Below are positions 35,186 through 45,505 of a stretch of DNA of 64,000 bases, one piece after another. The stretch's first letter is position 1; each line of letters begins with the position of its first letter. Source of the stretch: Euptelea pleiosperma. Lineage: Eukaryota; Streptophyta; Magnoliopsida; Ranunculales; Eupteleaceae. The translations under genes and the position numbers were made by a program. The notes beneath the pieces are model-generated. The model saw nothing but the letters and a program-made list of their open reading frames with translations, made no database searches and had not been told where the DNA came from. The stretch covers positions 31,018,674-31,082,673 of the forward strand of contig CM068546.1 in the NCBI GenBank assembly GCA_035048495.1, given 5' to 3'.

Positions 35186-36181
35186 ATGAGAATTTCGTCG
35201 ACTGCGTATAAGAAACCTCATCAACCTCTTTCGAATTTTCCGATACGCTCAATTACAACGGTTCCGTACAGTGGAAGGCGGCGGAAAGAGAAGGTTGTGG
35301 TCGTTATGGGCGCGACGGGGACCGGGAAATCGAGGTTGTCGATTGATCTTGCAACCCATTTCCTAGGCGAGATTATAAATTCCGATAAAATGCAAGTGTA
35401 CAAGGGGCTTGATATTGCTACAAACAAGGTCACTAAAAAGGAACAGTGTGGTATTCCACACCATCTGTTGGGTGTTATAAACCCTGATGTGGAATTCACT
35501 GCATACGATTTCCGTCATCTAGCGTCGCTTGCCATTGAATCAATCGTGGGGCGCAATCGTCTCCCAATTATCGTTGGGGGCTCTAATTCATACATCGAGG
35601 CCTTGGTTAACGATAAGGATGAGCTCAAATTCCGTTCAAAGTACGATTGTTGCTTCCTTTGGGTGGACGTATTGTTGCCTGTACTCCACTCTTTCGTGTC
35701 GGATCGGGTTGATCGAATGGTTGAAGCGGGGTTGGTGGAAGAGGTGAGTGGAATGTTCGAGCCAGAAGCTGACTATACTCGGGGAATTCGACGTGCGATA
35801 GGGGTCCCCGAGATGGATCGGTACCTACGCGCCAAGGATACTTTAGATCAAGAAACACGCTCTAGGCTGCTTGAAGCAGCAATTGATGAGATCAAGGCGA
35901 ACAATTGCAAGTTGGCATGTTGCCAATTGCAGAAGATCCACCGTTTACGTACCCTTTTGGGGTGGAACGTGCACCGTATCGATGCGACTGAGGTGTTCCT
36001 AAAGCGAGGTAGAGAAGCAAATGAAGCGTGGGAGAATCTGGTGATGCGGCCCAGCACTAGAACCGTAGGACAGTTTCTTTACAACGAAGAACAGTATATT
36101 GCACCATTGCCCCCTCCTCCAACTGTTTCAACCATCCCTACAACGGTCCTAGGGAAAGCTGTTGCAGCTGCGACTCACTAG
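35186..36181 (+). CDS. IPT: adenylate isopentenyltransferase (cytokinin synthesis)
   Basis: Predicted to transfer the isopentenyl group of dimethylallyl diphosphate to ATP/ADP, the first step of cytokinin synthesis in plants. One exon, 331 residues, typical of plant IPT genes. Visible: P-loop GATGTGKS (42-49), INSDKMQVYKGLDIATNKV (64-82), PHHLLG (91-96), LPIIVGGSNSYIEAL (126-140), DCCFLWVDV (154-162), SDRVDRMVEAGLVEEV (172-187), GIRRAIGVPE (200-209), HRIDATEVF (263-271). It most resembles the Arabidopsis IPT3/IPT5 group, not bacterial T-DNA ipt. The basic, Ser/Thr-containing N-terminus could be a plastid transit peptide. Odd point: KLACCQLQKI (242-251) has Cys246 where I recall a conserved Arg (KLACRQ), a TGC that could come from CGC by CpG decay. 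The C-terminus is short and proline-rich. Two broken copies lie downstream. Confidence 0.93.
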   Translation: MRISSTAYKKPHQPLSNFPIRSITTVPYSGRRRKEKVVVVMGATGTGKSRLSIDLATHFLGEIINSDKMQVYKGLDIATNKVTKKEQCGIPHHLLGVINPDVEFTAYDFRHLASLAIESIVGRNRLPIIVGGSNSYIEALVNDKDELKFRSKYDCCFLWVDVLLPVLHSFVSDRVDRMVEAGLVEEVSGMFEPEADYTRGIRRAIGVPEMDRYLRAKDTLDQETRSRLLEAAIDEIKANNCKLACCQLQKIHRLRTLLGWNVHRIDATEVFLKRGREANEAWENLVMRPSTRTVGQFLYNEEQYIAPLPPPPTVSTIPTTVLGKAVAAATH

Positions 36182-37790
36182 ATCAATGAGCCCACCCAAA
36201 CTTCCCATTTCTGGAAACAACATAGACCATGTATTGACGGACCCCATCCCAATTATTTTCCTTTTTTACCATTTTAAGGTTGGCTGAGTTTGTGCCGTAC
36301 AAGTAGCAGAATCATTTTAGAAATCCGTGATGACTGCTAAATGCACGCGCAGATCTTCCGTACATCTTTTGTAAGCGTGTCAGCCAACTCGGCCCCACCA
36401 CGAATGGGATCTGTAGTTAGGAACGAGTCGCAATTCTAGCTTTTATTTTTTTTCTTTGAATATATATGAGGCTGTAGTATTAATTTCAAGTTAATGGGGA
36501 ATATCTAAAGATTCTAATCTAAAGGATACAAATGCTGGATTTGGTATCTCATAAATTACCATATTAAGTAGTTAACATGTTCAATCACAATGGACCCCGC
36601 ATCGCACGATGCATCCATCGTACGCATATATTCGATTCATGACATTGGTTATAATCAGACATTAACATTTGGATGCGGGATCCATGATCAAACTTTCGGC
36701 CCGTGAATCACTTAAATATTATTAGAATATAGAGGAAATGACATTTTTTTTTTTTTTTTTTTGGGCTAATAAGCCCGATCCATCCAGAAATTGTTGTCGT
36801 CTTTGTGCCACATGAGTCCCACTACATTATATGTTGTCCTATACGCACTCACAGCTGACATTAAAATTCAAGGGCCCCACCAGGAAAAAATTAGTTAAAA
36901 AAAAAAAAAAAGGTCAAAATCATCTTTAGGGCAGCGCGCACCTCATTTACTTCCAAAATTGAAAAGGAATTCATCGTTTAATTTCTAGCTAGCTTTCATG
37001 GTGCCTGTCTACATCTTGAATCTTAAATCTTATGGGCATGGCTATAATGTCGGCATACATACATACATGTATACATTCATGTATATATGCATACTGCTGA
37101 CTTTTTTTGTAGGGGCTAGCATTAAGCGTCTCTTTTAACTTTGAATATGAGAAAAATGGATTATGATCACTCAAAAGGCCAATTTTTTCAAAAGAGTGAT
37201 CTTTGATGGGACCATGGAATGTGGCTCCTAATCATTTATGGTGCAAGACTATTCATAAAGCGCTTAGCAGGTAACCCCAATTTTGACTTAATAGTACTCG
37301 GATCACCAGGTAACGCCAATTTTGACTTAATAGTACTCGAATCACCAGGTAAGGTCACCCCTAGACGACTCAAGTATGAATGGGTATGAATATGCAAATA
37401 TGAGAAAATTTTTGAAGCGGCTGGATTTTCGAAGCAGCGATCTTGCGTTCAATTGGACACCACATATGACCATGGCTTAGACTTTAGTTTTAAAAAGTAA
37501 CCATGGATATATGTGGTGTGCGATCATCGGTGCATGATTTCTGCTTCAAAAATCCTGACTCTTCAAAAATTTGCCCAGATGTTCACCTAGAAGCATCCAC
37601 TTTTGAAAGAGGGCGTAACAGCTACAATCTAAATTCTATGTAAAATTATATTTACAATGTGACAAGACACACTTCAAACATAAATTGTTTTTGGGTACGT
37701 ACATATACCTATCTATCCATACTATTATCAAGTCAAAACTTGGGTTGGCGATGACACGGGCTTCAAACGTTCACTTTCACAGGTCGTTCA
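36182..37790. repeat. IPT 3' flank, shared by units A, B, C and D
   Basis: Blocks such as CATTTTAGAAATCCGTGATG, CAATGGACCCCGCATCGCAC and GATCAAACTTTCGGCC recur in order at 42700-45000, 49400-49975 and, in part, at 50150-50300 plus 51190-51500. A direct repeat (ACGCCAATTTTGACTTAATA) occurs near 37270 and 37314. No gene. Confidence 0.7.
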
Positions 37791-37799
37791 ACACGCCGT

Positions 37800-38072
37800 A
37801 GTTGAGGGACCACGGTATGATCTATGTGGCATACTCTTCGAGACCACTGACTGTATGGATGTTTGGCCCATCCCTAGGTAGACCTACACACCTAAATTCA
37901 ACTTGATTAGTGATTTCAAACCTTTGGATCTGAGTACCCCAAATAATGCTCGAGAAAGCCACGGTTAAAAATAAACCATGTAAAAGACTCTAATCCAACG
38001 AATATAAATTACTAATCAGGGGCCAAACATCCATATAGTCAGTGGTCACTTGCAACGCACATGCCACCCCTA
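37800..38072. mobile_element. core-family MITE present in both units A and B
   Basis: GACTGTATGGATGTTTGGCC, CAACTTGATTAGTGATTTC, and a shortened inverse ending CCAAACATCCATATAG. The equivalent at 45045-45345 sits at the same place in unit B, so the insertion predates the duplication. It has lost the G-box (CTATGTGGCATAC). Confidence 0.55.
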
Positions 38073-38073
38073 A

Positions 38074-39091
38074 TCTATATAACAAAACAGGATAATTATT
38101 TTATCTCATATCTTATCTTATCCTGTTTCAACAAAGAGTGGTTGAGATCTTATCCTCCAAATGGATGGTGGATCTCAGCCACTCACACCCAATTTTAGCC
38201 AACGCTTTGTCAGATGTGCCGTGGGCATGAGCCACGTACCCACTATCTATTTAACAAAACATGGAAGTTGTCTTAACCCTTATCGTTTGTGGTGTTATAA
38301 GATAAAAAGTGGTTGAGATTAAATCCATCCATCTAATATTAGACGGACGGATCTCAACCACTCACTCCCACTCATTTATTTGCCTCATGTTATGATTTTC
38401 GGAAAAATCTAAAATTTCACTATACAGACTTGGATTTGATGTACGTCCACCAAATATGTGCCGGACATAAATATGGCTTATGGGCCCAAAAATAAAGAGA
38501 TTTGGTGTACGCTATGAATATTAATAGCGAATGTTATAATAGGTTTGGACCACCCTCATTACGTTTGTACCGTTTTAATGTTAAGAAAATAATGGCCGTT
38601 ATTTTCTATTATTTTTTCATTATAACGAAAATAACGATCGTTGTTTTTTGAAAAAAAATTGTTAAAAAACATATATTATTTCAGTTATTTTCTATTATAA
38701 ATTTTAGTGAATATTTGAAAATCAAAATTATAATTTTAGCACCATTATTTTCGTTCTTTTTCATTATTTTTCATTTTTTGCCCATGTGCGTTACAATCTG
38801 TTATAACGGAAATAATGGTAACACCCCCAATATGTTATACTATTTGAGTGCCGAAGGCACCACCCAATTTTTGTAAATGCATTTTTTGGAGAGTTCCGTG
38901 GGTGGGAGCCATTTACTATTTTATCTAACAAAACACAATTGTTGTCTCCCCACTTATACCTCCTCTTATTGGCATCAACAAAAAAGGGTCGAGATCTAAT
39001 CCTCCCCCAAATGGACGGTGGATCTCGGCCACTCATCTAATTTTGGCAAACTCTTTGTTGAGGAGTGCCGATGGCACGGGGCACCCACGAG
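38074..39091 (+). mobile_element. Helitron-type mini-element array A1
   Basis: Starts TCTATATAACAAAACAGG after an A and ends GCACGGGGCACCCACGAG before a T. It holds one near-complete unit (38074-38245), a second truncated one, a CCGTTATAACG-type fragment (about 38540-38850) and a third unit (about 38920-39091). Unit B has an empty site at 45370-45372 (CCCCTAG then TATACATA). Confidence 0.6.
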
Positions 39092-39383
39092 TATACATAC
39101 ATGCAAGAGTGTGTAACAGCTACAAGCTAAATTGTATGTAAAATTGTCTGTACCATTTGTGACGACACTTCATACATAAATTGTTATACATACATACATA
39201 CATACACATACATACATACATGTGAACTTTAAAATTTGATGTTTTCAAGCTTGAGAGAACAGAAAGAGTAATGATGATCACATGGTCTGGGGTCCATTCA
39301 TGCTGTCATGGTAGAAGTGGTGTCGTTTTTGTCATTGGCCAAAATTATACTTCGAGTTACTTGCAAATCAGTTTTGTTTATAA

Positions 39384-40198
39384 GTTGTCTCCCCACTTAT
39401 ACCCCCTCTTATCTATTTAGACAAAGAAGGGCTAAGATCTTATCCCCCAAATAGACGGTGGATCTCAGCCATTCACACCTAATTTTGACAAACGCTTTGT
39501 TGGAGAGTGCCGTGGGCACTGGCCACCCACTATCTATATAACAAGTGACAGTGGTTGTCTTATACCCCTCTTATCTTATATGGCTTCAATAATGAGTGGC
39601 TGAGATCCACTATGCTTCATATCGATGGCTGAGATTAACTCCCACCCGATTTTGACAAACGCTTTGTCGAAAAGTGCCGCGGGCATGGGCCACCCACGCA
39701 TATATCAAGACAACTCAGTTGTATTCTCTTATCTTATCCATCCATCTAATGTGGACGGTTAGACAGAGTGGTTGAGATCAAATCCATCGATCTAATGTGG
39801 ACGGTTAGATTTTAGCCACTCAATCCGCCTCATTTGACCTCAATTTATTCAAATTTTAAATTTCAACACTGTTATTTTTTGTTATTTCTGTTATTTCCCC
39901 ATTTCTCCCTCTGTGCGTTACAATCCGTTATAATAGCCCTTATAATGGGAAAAACGGTAACGTCCCAGTCCTTTATACCGTTTGAGTGCGGAAGGCACCC
40001 AATTTTTGCAAACGCTTTTGTCGGAGAGTGCCGTGGGCATGGGCCATTTACTATTTTATATAACAAAACACATTGGTTGTCTCCCACTTTATACCTCATC
40101 ATCTAATCCTCCCCCAAATGGACGCTGGATCTCTGCCACTCACCCGATTTTGGCAAATTCTTTGTCGAGGAGTGCCGATGGCACGGGGCACCCACTAG
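39384..40198 (+). mobile_element. Helitron-type mini-element array A2
   Basis: Four units in the same a-b-c-d order as the 52353-56864 array. The first is 5'-truncated at AGTTGTCTCC; the last ends GTGCCGATGGCAC, then GGGGCACCCACTAG. Stem-loop GTGCCGTGGGCAC-like sequences recur about 10 bases before each unit end. Unit B lacks the block. Confidence 0.6.
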
Positions 40199-40373
40199 TT
40201 ATATAACATGACAATGTCCATGGACCCGGACCATGTGATCATTACTAGATCAAAAAATCCACTCGAAAAAAATAAAAAGAGAAATTAAAGTTGTATTATC
40301 CCTCTTTGTTTTATTATTTTATTTATATATGGTGAAAAAGTTTAAGTTTGCATGAGATCGGATGACTCCATAT

Positions 40374-40748
40374 AAGTAAACCTTCGCTCACACCATGCTG
40401 TGAGCGAAGCCAATCACGGCCCACAATACAAACCACATGGCACACTCTTAGTGGACGATGACTGTATGGATGGACCCTACAAACCAAAAATAAACCTGAT
40501 CAGTGATTTCTAAGCATGGGATTGAATTTATTTTCATGGGTTAATTTTAACTGTGGGAATTTGAGCATTTTTGAGCGTTATTTGGGTGCAAGGATTCAAA
40601 GGTTTAAAATCACTAATCAGACTGATTTTTGGTTTGCAGATCCACCAAGGAACTGGCCAAGCGTCTATACGGTCAGTGCCCTCTGAGAGTGTGCCACATG
40701 GCTCGTATTGTGGGCTGTGAACGGCTTTGCGTGAGCGAAGGTTTACTC
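40374..40748. mobile_element. Mutator-type MITE with 9-bp duplication and empty site
   Basis: Ends AAGTAAACCTTCGCTCAC and GTGAGCGAAGGTTTACTC, flanked on both sides by ACTCCATAT (40365-40373, 40749-40757). Unit B carries the same flank once, unoccupied, near 46245. The interior is the window-wide palindromic core. This copy fixes the family as Mutator-like by target length. Confidence 0.85.
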
Positions 40749-41065
40749 ACTCCATATCAGAGATATCGATTCTGACACATGGACTGTTGATTCAACGTAT
40801 CAATCAATTAATTGTTCTTTGAAATATAGACAAAGAAAACGTCAGATGATTAGTGTACAAATCCATCTCAACTGGCAATTGTATCATGCTTGAAAAACGC
40901 TTTGAGTCCTTGCCAAGTGTCCATAAAAGACAATCTACCTTGTCAAGTGCTCGTAAGGACATTGTACCGTGGAAGCAGTGGGACCTACTTCTCTGTACTA
41001 CAATCCAACACGACAATCTATCGCATTCTTTTGGACGGTTTGGAATGAAATAAAAGTACAACATA

Positions 41066-41221
41066 GTCGAAAGATCAGATCGTTACATTCACGAAGAGGC
41101 CTTGTCAACAGTCAAAATCGTGGGGCGCAATCGTCTCCCCAATGTCGAAAGATCAGATCGTTACATTCACGAAGAGGCCTTGTCAACAGTCAAAATCGTG
41201 GGGCGCAATCGTCTCCCAGTT
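41066..41221 (+). repeat. 78-bp tandem duplication at the unit A/B junction
   Basis: Two copies of a 78-bp unit starting GTCGAAAGATCAGATCG, identical apart from the last few bases, joining flank sequence (GAGGCCTTGTCAACAGTC) to the IPT segment ATCGTGGGGCGCAATCG. Confidence 0.85.
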
Positions 41222-41488
41222 ATCGTTGGGGGCTCCAATTCATACATCGAGGTCTTGGTTGATGATTGGAAGCTCGAATTCAGTTCAAAGTACGATCGTT
41301 GTTTCCTTTGGGTGGACGTATCGTTGCCTGTACTCCACTCTTTCGTGTCGGAACGGGTCGACCGAATGGTTGAGGTGCGTAGAATGTTCGAGCCAGAAGC
41401 CGACTATACTTGGGGAATTCGACGTGCCATCGGGATACCCCCACCCACCCCCCACAGTTTCAGCCATCCCTACAACGGTCCTAGGGAG
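41195..41488 (+). pseudogene. IPT pseudogene B (middle segment, 5' part missing)
   Basis: Covers residues equivalent to about 120-206 of the intact IPT (LPVIVGGSNSYIEVL, CFLWVDVSLPVLHSF, DYTWGIRRAIG) and then, after a deletion of about 320 bp, a C-terminal piece. It lacks the P-loop, one codon in the VNDKDEL region and the AGLVEE hexapeptide; the frame stays open to about 41500 but the end is out of frame with IPT. It cannot encode an active enzyme. A MITE follows directly. Confidence 0.85.
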
Positions 41489-41917
41489 AAAAACTTGTGA
41501 AGCCAGTCACATCACTCAGTACGAGCCACGTGGCACACGATCATAGAGCACTGACGGTAAGGATGTTTGGCCAGTCCCTCGGTAGACCAACAAACCAAAT
41601 ATCAGCCTGATTAGTGATTTACAACCTTTGGAGTTTTGCACTCAAATAACGGTCAATAATGCTCAAATTCTTACCGTTAAAATCAACCCATGAAAATAAC
41701 TTCAATCGAATCGGTTAGAAATCACTAATCAGGCCGATGTTTTGGATACCGGTCCACCGAGGGACTGGCCAAACATCCATACGGTCATCTCATCGTCCTC
41801 CAATAGCTTACCACGTGGCTCCTATTTTAGTGCTATGACCGGCTTCCGTCACAACATCTTGTGACGCAAGTTTTACTCCCTAGGACCGTTGTAGGGATGG
41901 CTGAAACTGTGGGGGGT
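41447..41917. repeat. 42-bp IPT-derived inverted repeat flanking a MITE
   Basis: 41447-41488 and 41876-41917 are perfect reverse complements, 42 bp. The sequence is from the IPT 3' coding end (CCATCCCTACAACGGTCCTA). The MITE lies between the arms, so the whole region is one large palindrome. Confidence 0.85.
41489..41875. mobile_element. palindromic G-box-core MITE inside IPT pseudogene B
   Basis: GAGCCACGTGGCACACGATC, the ATGTTTGGCCAGTCCCTCGG core and its inverse, and the right arm GACGGAAGCC-type terminus. It closely matches 21643-22039, but the left arm has lost the ACAAGATGTTGTGACGG segment. Confidence 0.7.
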
Positions 41918-41946
41918 ACCCGTCCTATTATTTTCCCTTTTTTTTT

Positions 41947-42634
41947 AGGGTGGTGTCATTTGCACACACCTTTTTTTGAGTGACACCCACCTCTTGGTGT
42001 GTGCAAATAAATTACATGCAACACAAAAAAAAAACACCTCCACCACTAAGAGAGAAGAAGAAGAAGACGCCTCCTCCTCTTCTTCTTCTCCCAGTGGCCT
42101 CCTCTTCTTCTTCTCCAAGCGGCCTCCTCTTCTTCTCCGAGAGGGAGAGGGAGGGAGGGAGGGAGAGAGAGAGAGAGGGGAAGAAGAAGAAGAAGAGGAG
42201 AAGGAAGAGAAGGGAGAGAAAGATCCTCTCCCTTAAAAAAAAATTTTCATATCGGTAATATCAGCAGCTGGCTACCGATATGGCCAAAGCCATGTTCACC
42301 TTGTGTTTCTGATATGGGGCAAAAAAATTTTTTTTTTTTAAAAGAGAGAGAGATAGGGAGAAGGAGAGGGAAGGAGGAAGAGAGAGAGAGGAGGCCGCCC
42401 AGAGAAGAAAAAGAAGAGGAAGAGGAGGCTGCCCAGAGAAGAAGAGGAGGAGGCCTCCGCCCACCACCAAGTAAGAGAGAGGGAGGGAGGGAGTGGTGGT
42501 GGTGGTGGTGAAGAAGAAGAGGACGATGGTGGTGAGTTCCTTTTCGTTTTTTTTTTTTTTCATACAACTTTGGGTATGTGCAGATAAGAGGTAGGTGTCA
42601 CTCAAAAATAGGTGTGTGCAAATAACGCCACCCT
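41947..42634. mobile_element. MITE-like element with GA/CT tracts
   Basis: Ends AGGGTGGTGTCATTTGCACA and, inverted, AGGGTGGCGTTATTTGCACA; arms extend to ACACCT(A/T)TTTTTGAGTGACA. Between them are long GAAGAA/GGGAGA purine and CTTCTT pyrimidine tracts on both strands around a short centre (ACCGATATGGCC). T-runs flank it. All ORFs here are low-complexity. Confidence 0.65.
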
Positions 42635-42844
42635 TTTTTTATTATTTTAAGGTTGGCTGAGTTTAAATAGAAAAGTACGCACTTACGGTCGTACAAGTGG
42701 AGCATTTTAGAAATCCGTGATGGCTGCTAAATGCACGTGCGCATCTTCCGTACTTCTTTTGTAAGTGTCGGCCCAACATCCGTAGGTTAGGGATGAGTCA
42801 CAATTCTAGCTTTTTTTATTTTATTATGAGGCTGTAGTTATAAT

Positions 42845-43187
42845 CAAGGTTTAAAGGGGACCGTTATAACGGATTGGGGGTGTTACTGGTTTTTCCGTTA
42901 TAACAAAAAAAACGGTCAGGGGCAAAAATAAAAAAAAAAAGGAAAAACAGAATATAACGGAAAAAGTGCCGCTGAAATTCCAAATTTGAATTTCAAATTT
43001 TCAAAATGGAAAGTAACAGAAAAAAATGAAAATAATGCCGTTTTTTTACAAAAGTTTCCAAAAAATAACAGTTGTTATTTTCGTTATAATGGAAAAATAA
43101 CGGCTGTTATTTTTTGGACATTTTAACGGTCTATAACATAACGAGGGAGGTCCGAATCCGTTATAACGGGTAGTTTTTTAAACCTTG
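42845..43187. mobile_element. hAT-type MITE with perfect 8-bp target duplication
   Basis: Starts CAAGGTTTAAAGG, ends TTTTTTAAACCTTG, flanked by GTTATAAT on both sides (42837-42844, 43188-43195). Fragment D has the site once, unoccupied (GTAGTTATAATAACAAC near 51203). The interior has CCGTTATAACGG palindromes. Confidence 0.85.
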
Positions 43188-43750
43188 GTTATAATTACAA
43201 GTTACTGGGGGGAATATCTAAAGATTCTAATCTAAAGGATACAAATGTTGGATTTGGTATCTCATAAATTGCAATATTAAGTAGTTAACATGTTCAATCA
43301 CAATGGACCCTGCATCGCACGATGCATCGTACGCATATATTCGACTCATGACATTGGTTATAATCTGACAACAACATTTGGATGCGGGATCCATGATCAA
43401 ACTTTCGGCCCGTGAATTACTTAATTATTATTGGAATCTCGAGGAAATGACATTTTTTATTTTTTATTGTTTGGGCTAAGCTTCATCCAGATATTGTTGT
43501 CGTCTTTGTGCCACATGATTCCAACTATATTATATGTTGTCTTATATATACGCACTCACGACTAATATTAAAATTTTACGGATTCGCCGAAAAAAAAAAA
43601 TTGTTCAAAAAAAATGGTCAAAATCATCTTTAGGGCAGCACCTCATTTACTTCCAAAATTAAAAAGGAATTCATCATTTCTAGCTTTCATGGGCCTGTCT
43701 ACATCTTAAATCTTATGGGTATAGCTACATACATACATACATACATGTAT

Positions 43751-44053
43751 ATTCTTGGGGCCCACATGCGGATGAGTTAAGGGATGATTTTTGGTGATAA
43801 TATTCTTCTCAATGTGGATATCAACTGCACAAAAAATCAGCCCATTCCAACATTTGTAGCCTTGTGAAAAGTTGATTGCAAATTGAAAAATTTTGGACCA
43901 TCCATTTTCACCGTTAAATTTAGGTCCATATTTAGAACCATAGAGATCACCCTCACCAAAAATCATCCCTTAAGTCATCTGCATGTGGGCCCCACGTCCA
44001 TTAGTAAGAATATTAGTAAGCATTCCATTAGTCATTCTATATATATATAAAAT
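43751..44053. mobile_element. MITE, GGGGCCCACATGC arms (inner part)
   Basis: TTGGGGCCCACATGCGGATG and its inverse CATCTGCATGTGGGCCCCAC are the arms, with GATTTTTGGTGATAAT inside. It is the same family as the next element but lacks that element's outer left terminus. Absent from unit A. Confidence 0.5.
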
Positions 44054-44455
44054 GGGCTAGGATACGTTGACTCGCGCTATTCTTACTAATATAATTACTA
44101 ATGGATGTGGGGCCCACATGCCAATGAGTTAAGGGCCAATTTTTGGTGATGATATTCTTCTCAACATGGACATCAACTTACAAAAAAATCAGCTCATTTC
44201 GACAATTTTAGAATTATGAAAAGTGGATTGCAAGTTGAAAACTTTTGGACCGTCCAATTTCACCGTTAAATTTTAAGTCCATATTTAGTAGGGTTAATTT
44301 TTTTAAAAATTACTGATTTTTGGTGAGGATGATGATCTCCATGGCAAAGAGATCATTGTCCCCAAAAATCAACCCTTAACTCATCTGCATGTGTGCCCCA
44401 CGTTCAATAGTAATCCATTAGTAAGAAGAGCATGAGTCAACGTATCTCAAACTCA
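44054..44455. mobile_element. MITE with GGATACGTTGACTC ends
   Basis: Left GGCTAGGATACGTTGACTCG, right (inverted) GAGATACGTTGACTCATG, arms continuing through TTCTTACTAAT and GTGGGGC. Flanked by ATAT-rich sequence, so a target duplication cannot be judged. Absent from unit A near 37080-37110. Confidence 0.6.
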
Positions 44456-45044
44456 TATATTTTTTTTTTTTTTGGAGGAGCGTTAAGCATCTTTTAACTT
44501 TGAATATCAGAAAAATGGATTATGATCAAAAGACCAATTTTTTCAAAAGAGCGATCTTTGATGGGACCATGGAATGCGGCTGCTAATCATTTATGGTGCA
44601 AGATTATTCATAAAGCGCTTTACAATAGTTCATTGCAGATAACCCCAATTTTGACTTAATAGTACTCAGATCACCAGGTAAGGCCAACCCTAGTAAACGA
44701 CTCAATTATGAAGGGGTAGGGATGCAAATATGAGAAATTTTTTTGCAGTGGCGGGATTTTCAAAGCAGCAATCATGTATCAAATGATTGTGCACTAGTTT
44801 TTAAAAGTAACAATGGGTATATGTTGCGTGCGATTAATTGGTGCATGATCGCTGCTTCAATACTCTTGACGCTTCAAAAATTTGCCCAGACGGTTCGCCT
44901 AGAAGCAGCCACTCTTGAAAGAGGGCATAACAGCTACAATCTAATTTATATGTAAAATATTTCTCTGTACTATTATAAAGTCAAAACCTGGGTTGGTAAT
45001 GTGGCGGGCACGTTCACTTTCACAAGTTGTTCAACACCCTACTG

Positions 45045-45345
45045 TCGAAGGACCACGGTATGAGCCATGTGGCATACTCTTAGAGACCACTGACCGTATG
45101 GATGTTTGGCCCATCGCTAGCTAGGTGGACCTACATACCTAAATTCAACCTGATTAGTGATTTCAAACCTTTGGATCTGAGTACCCCAAATAATACTCTA
45201 GAAAGCCATGGTTAATAAAAATAAACAATGAATAGATATTACTAATAAAGGGCCAAACATCCATTTGGTCAGTAGTCTCTAGGAGCATGCCACGTGGTTC
45301 AAAACTATGGTCTGCATCAACTTTGATGAGGCCCCTAGAATCACT
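45045..45345. mobile_element. core-family MITE, unit B copy of 37800-38072
   Basis: GACCGTATGGATGTTTGGCC, CAACCTGATTAGTGATTTC, CCAAACATCCATTTGGTC and GCCACGTGGTTC. It lies at the same place as the unit A copy and has kept one G-box that unit A lost. Confidence 0.55.
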
Positions 45346-45505
45346 CACCTGCACGCACGTGCCGCCCCCTAGTATACATATACATGCAAGAGTGCGTAAC
45401 AGCTGCAAGCTAAATTCTATGTAAAATTGTCTATACAATTTGTGACAAGAAACTTCAAACAGAAATTGTTATACATACATACATACATACATGTGTATTT
45501 TAAAA

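Larger units (their letters stand above)
33379..41118. repeat. segmental duplication unit A (intact IPT)
   Basis: First unit of a head-to-tail duplication. Its IPT, 3' flank (36290-37770), 39092-39380 and 40200-41000 sequences recur in order in unit B, and 33379-33545, 34315-34380 and IPT in unit C. It contains two Helitron-type arrays and the MITE at 40374-40748 that are absent from the other units. Confidence 0.8.

Noticed and set aside
35186..36181. Agrobacterium-type T-DNA ipt gene acquired by transfer
   Set aside because: The motifs, length and transit-like N-terminus fit plant IPT3/5-type enzymes, and plant IPT genes of this class are normally intronless.
41102..41546. Pseudogene B as a functional short IPT
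   Set aside because: The frame is open, but it lacks the P-loop and first third of the enzyme and carries internal deletions.
41976..42605. Several overlapping ORFs with Glu, Ser or His runs
   Set aside because: Translations of GAA/CTT microsatellites within a MITE-like element.
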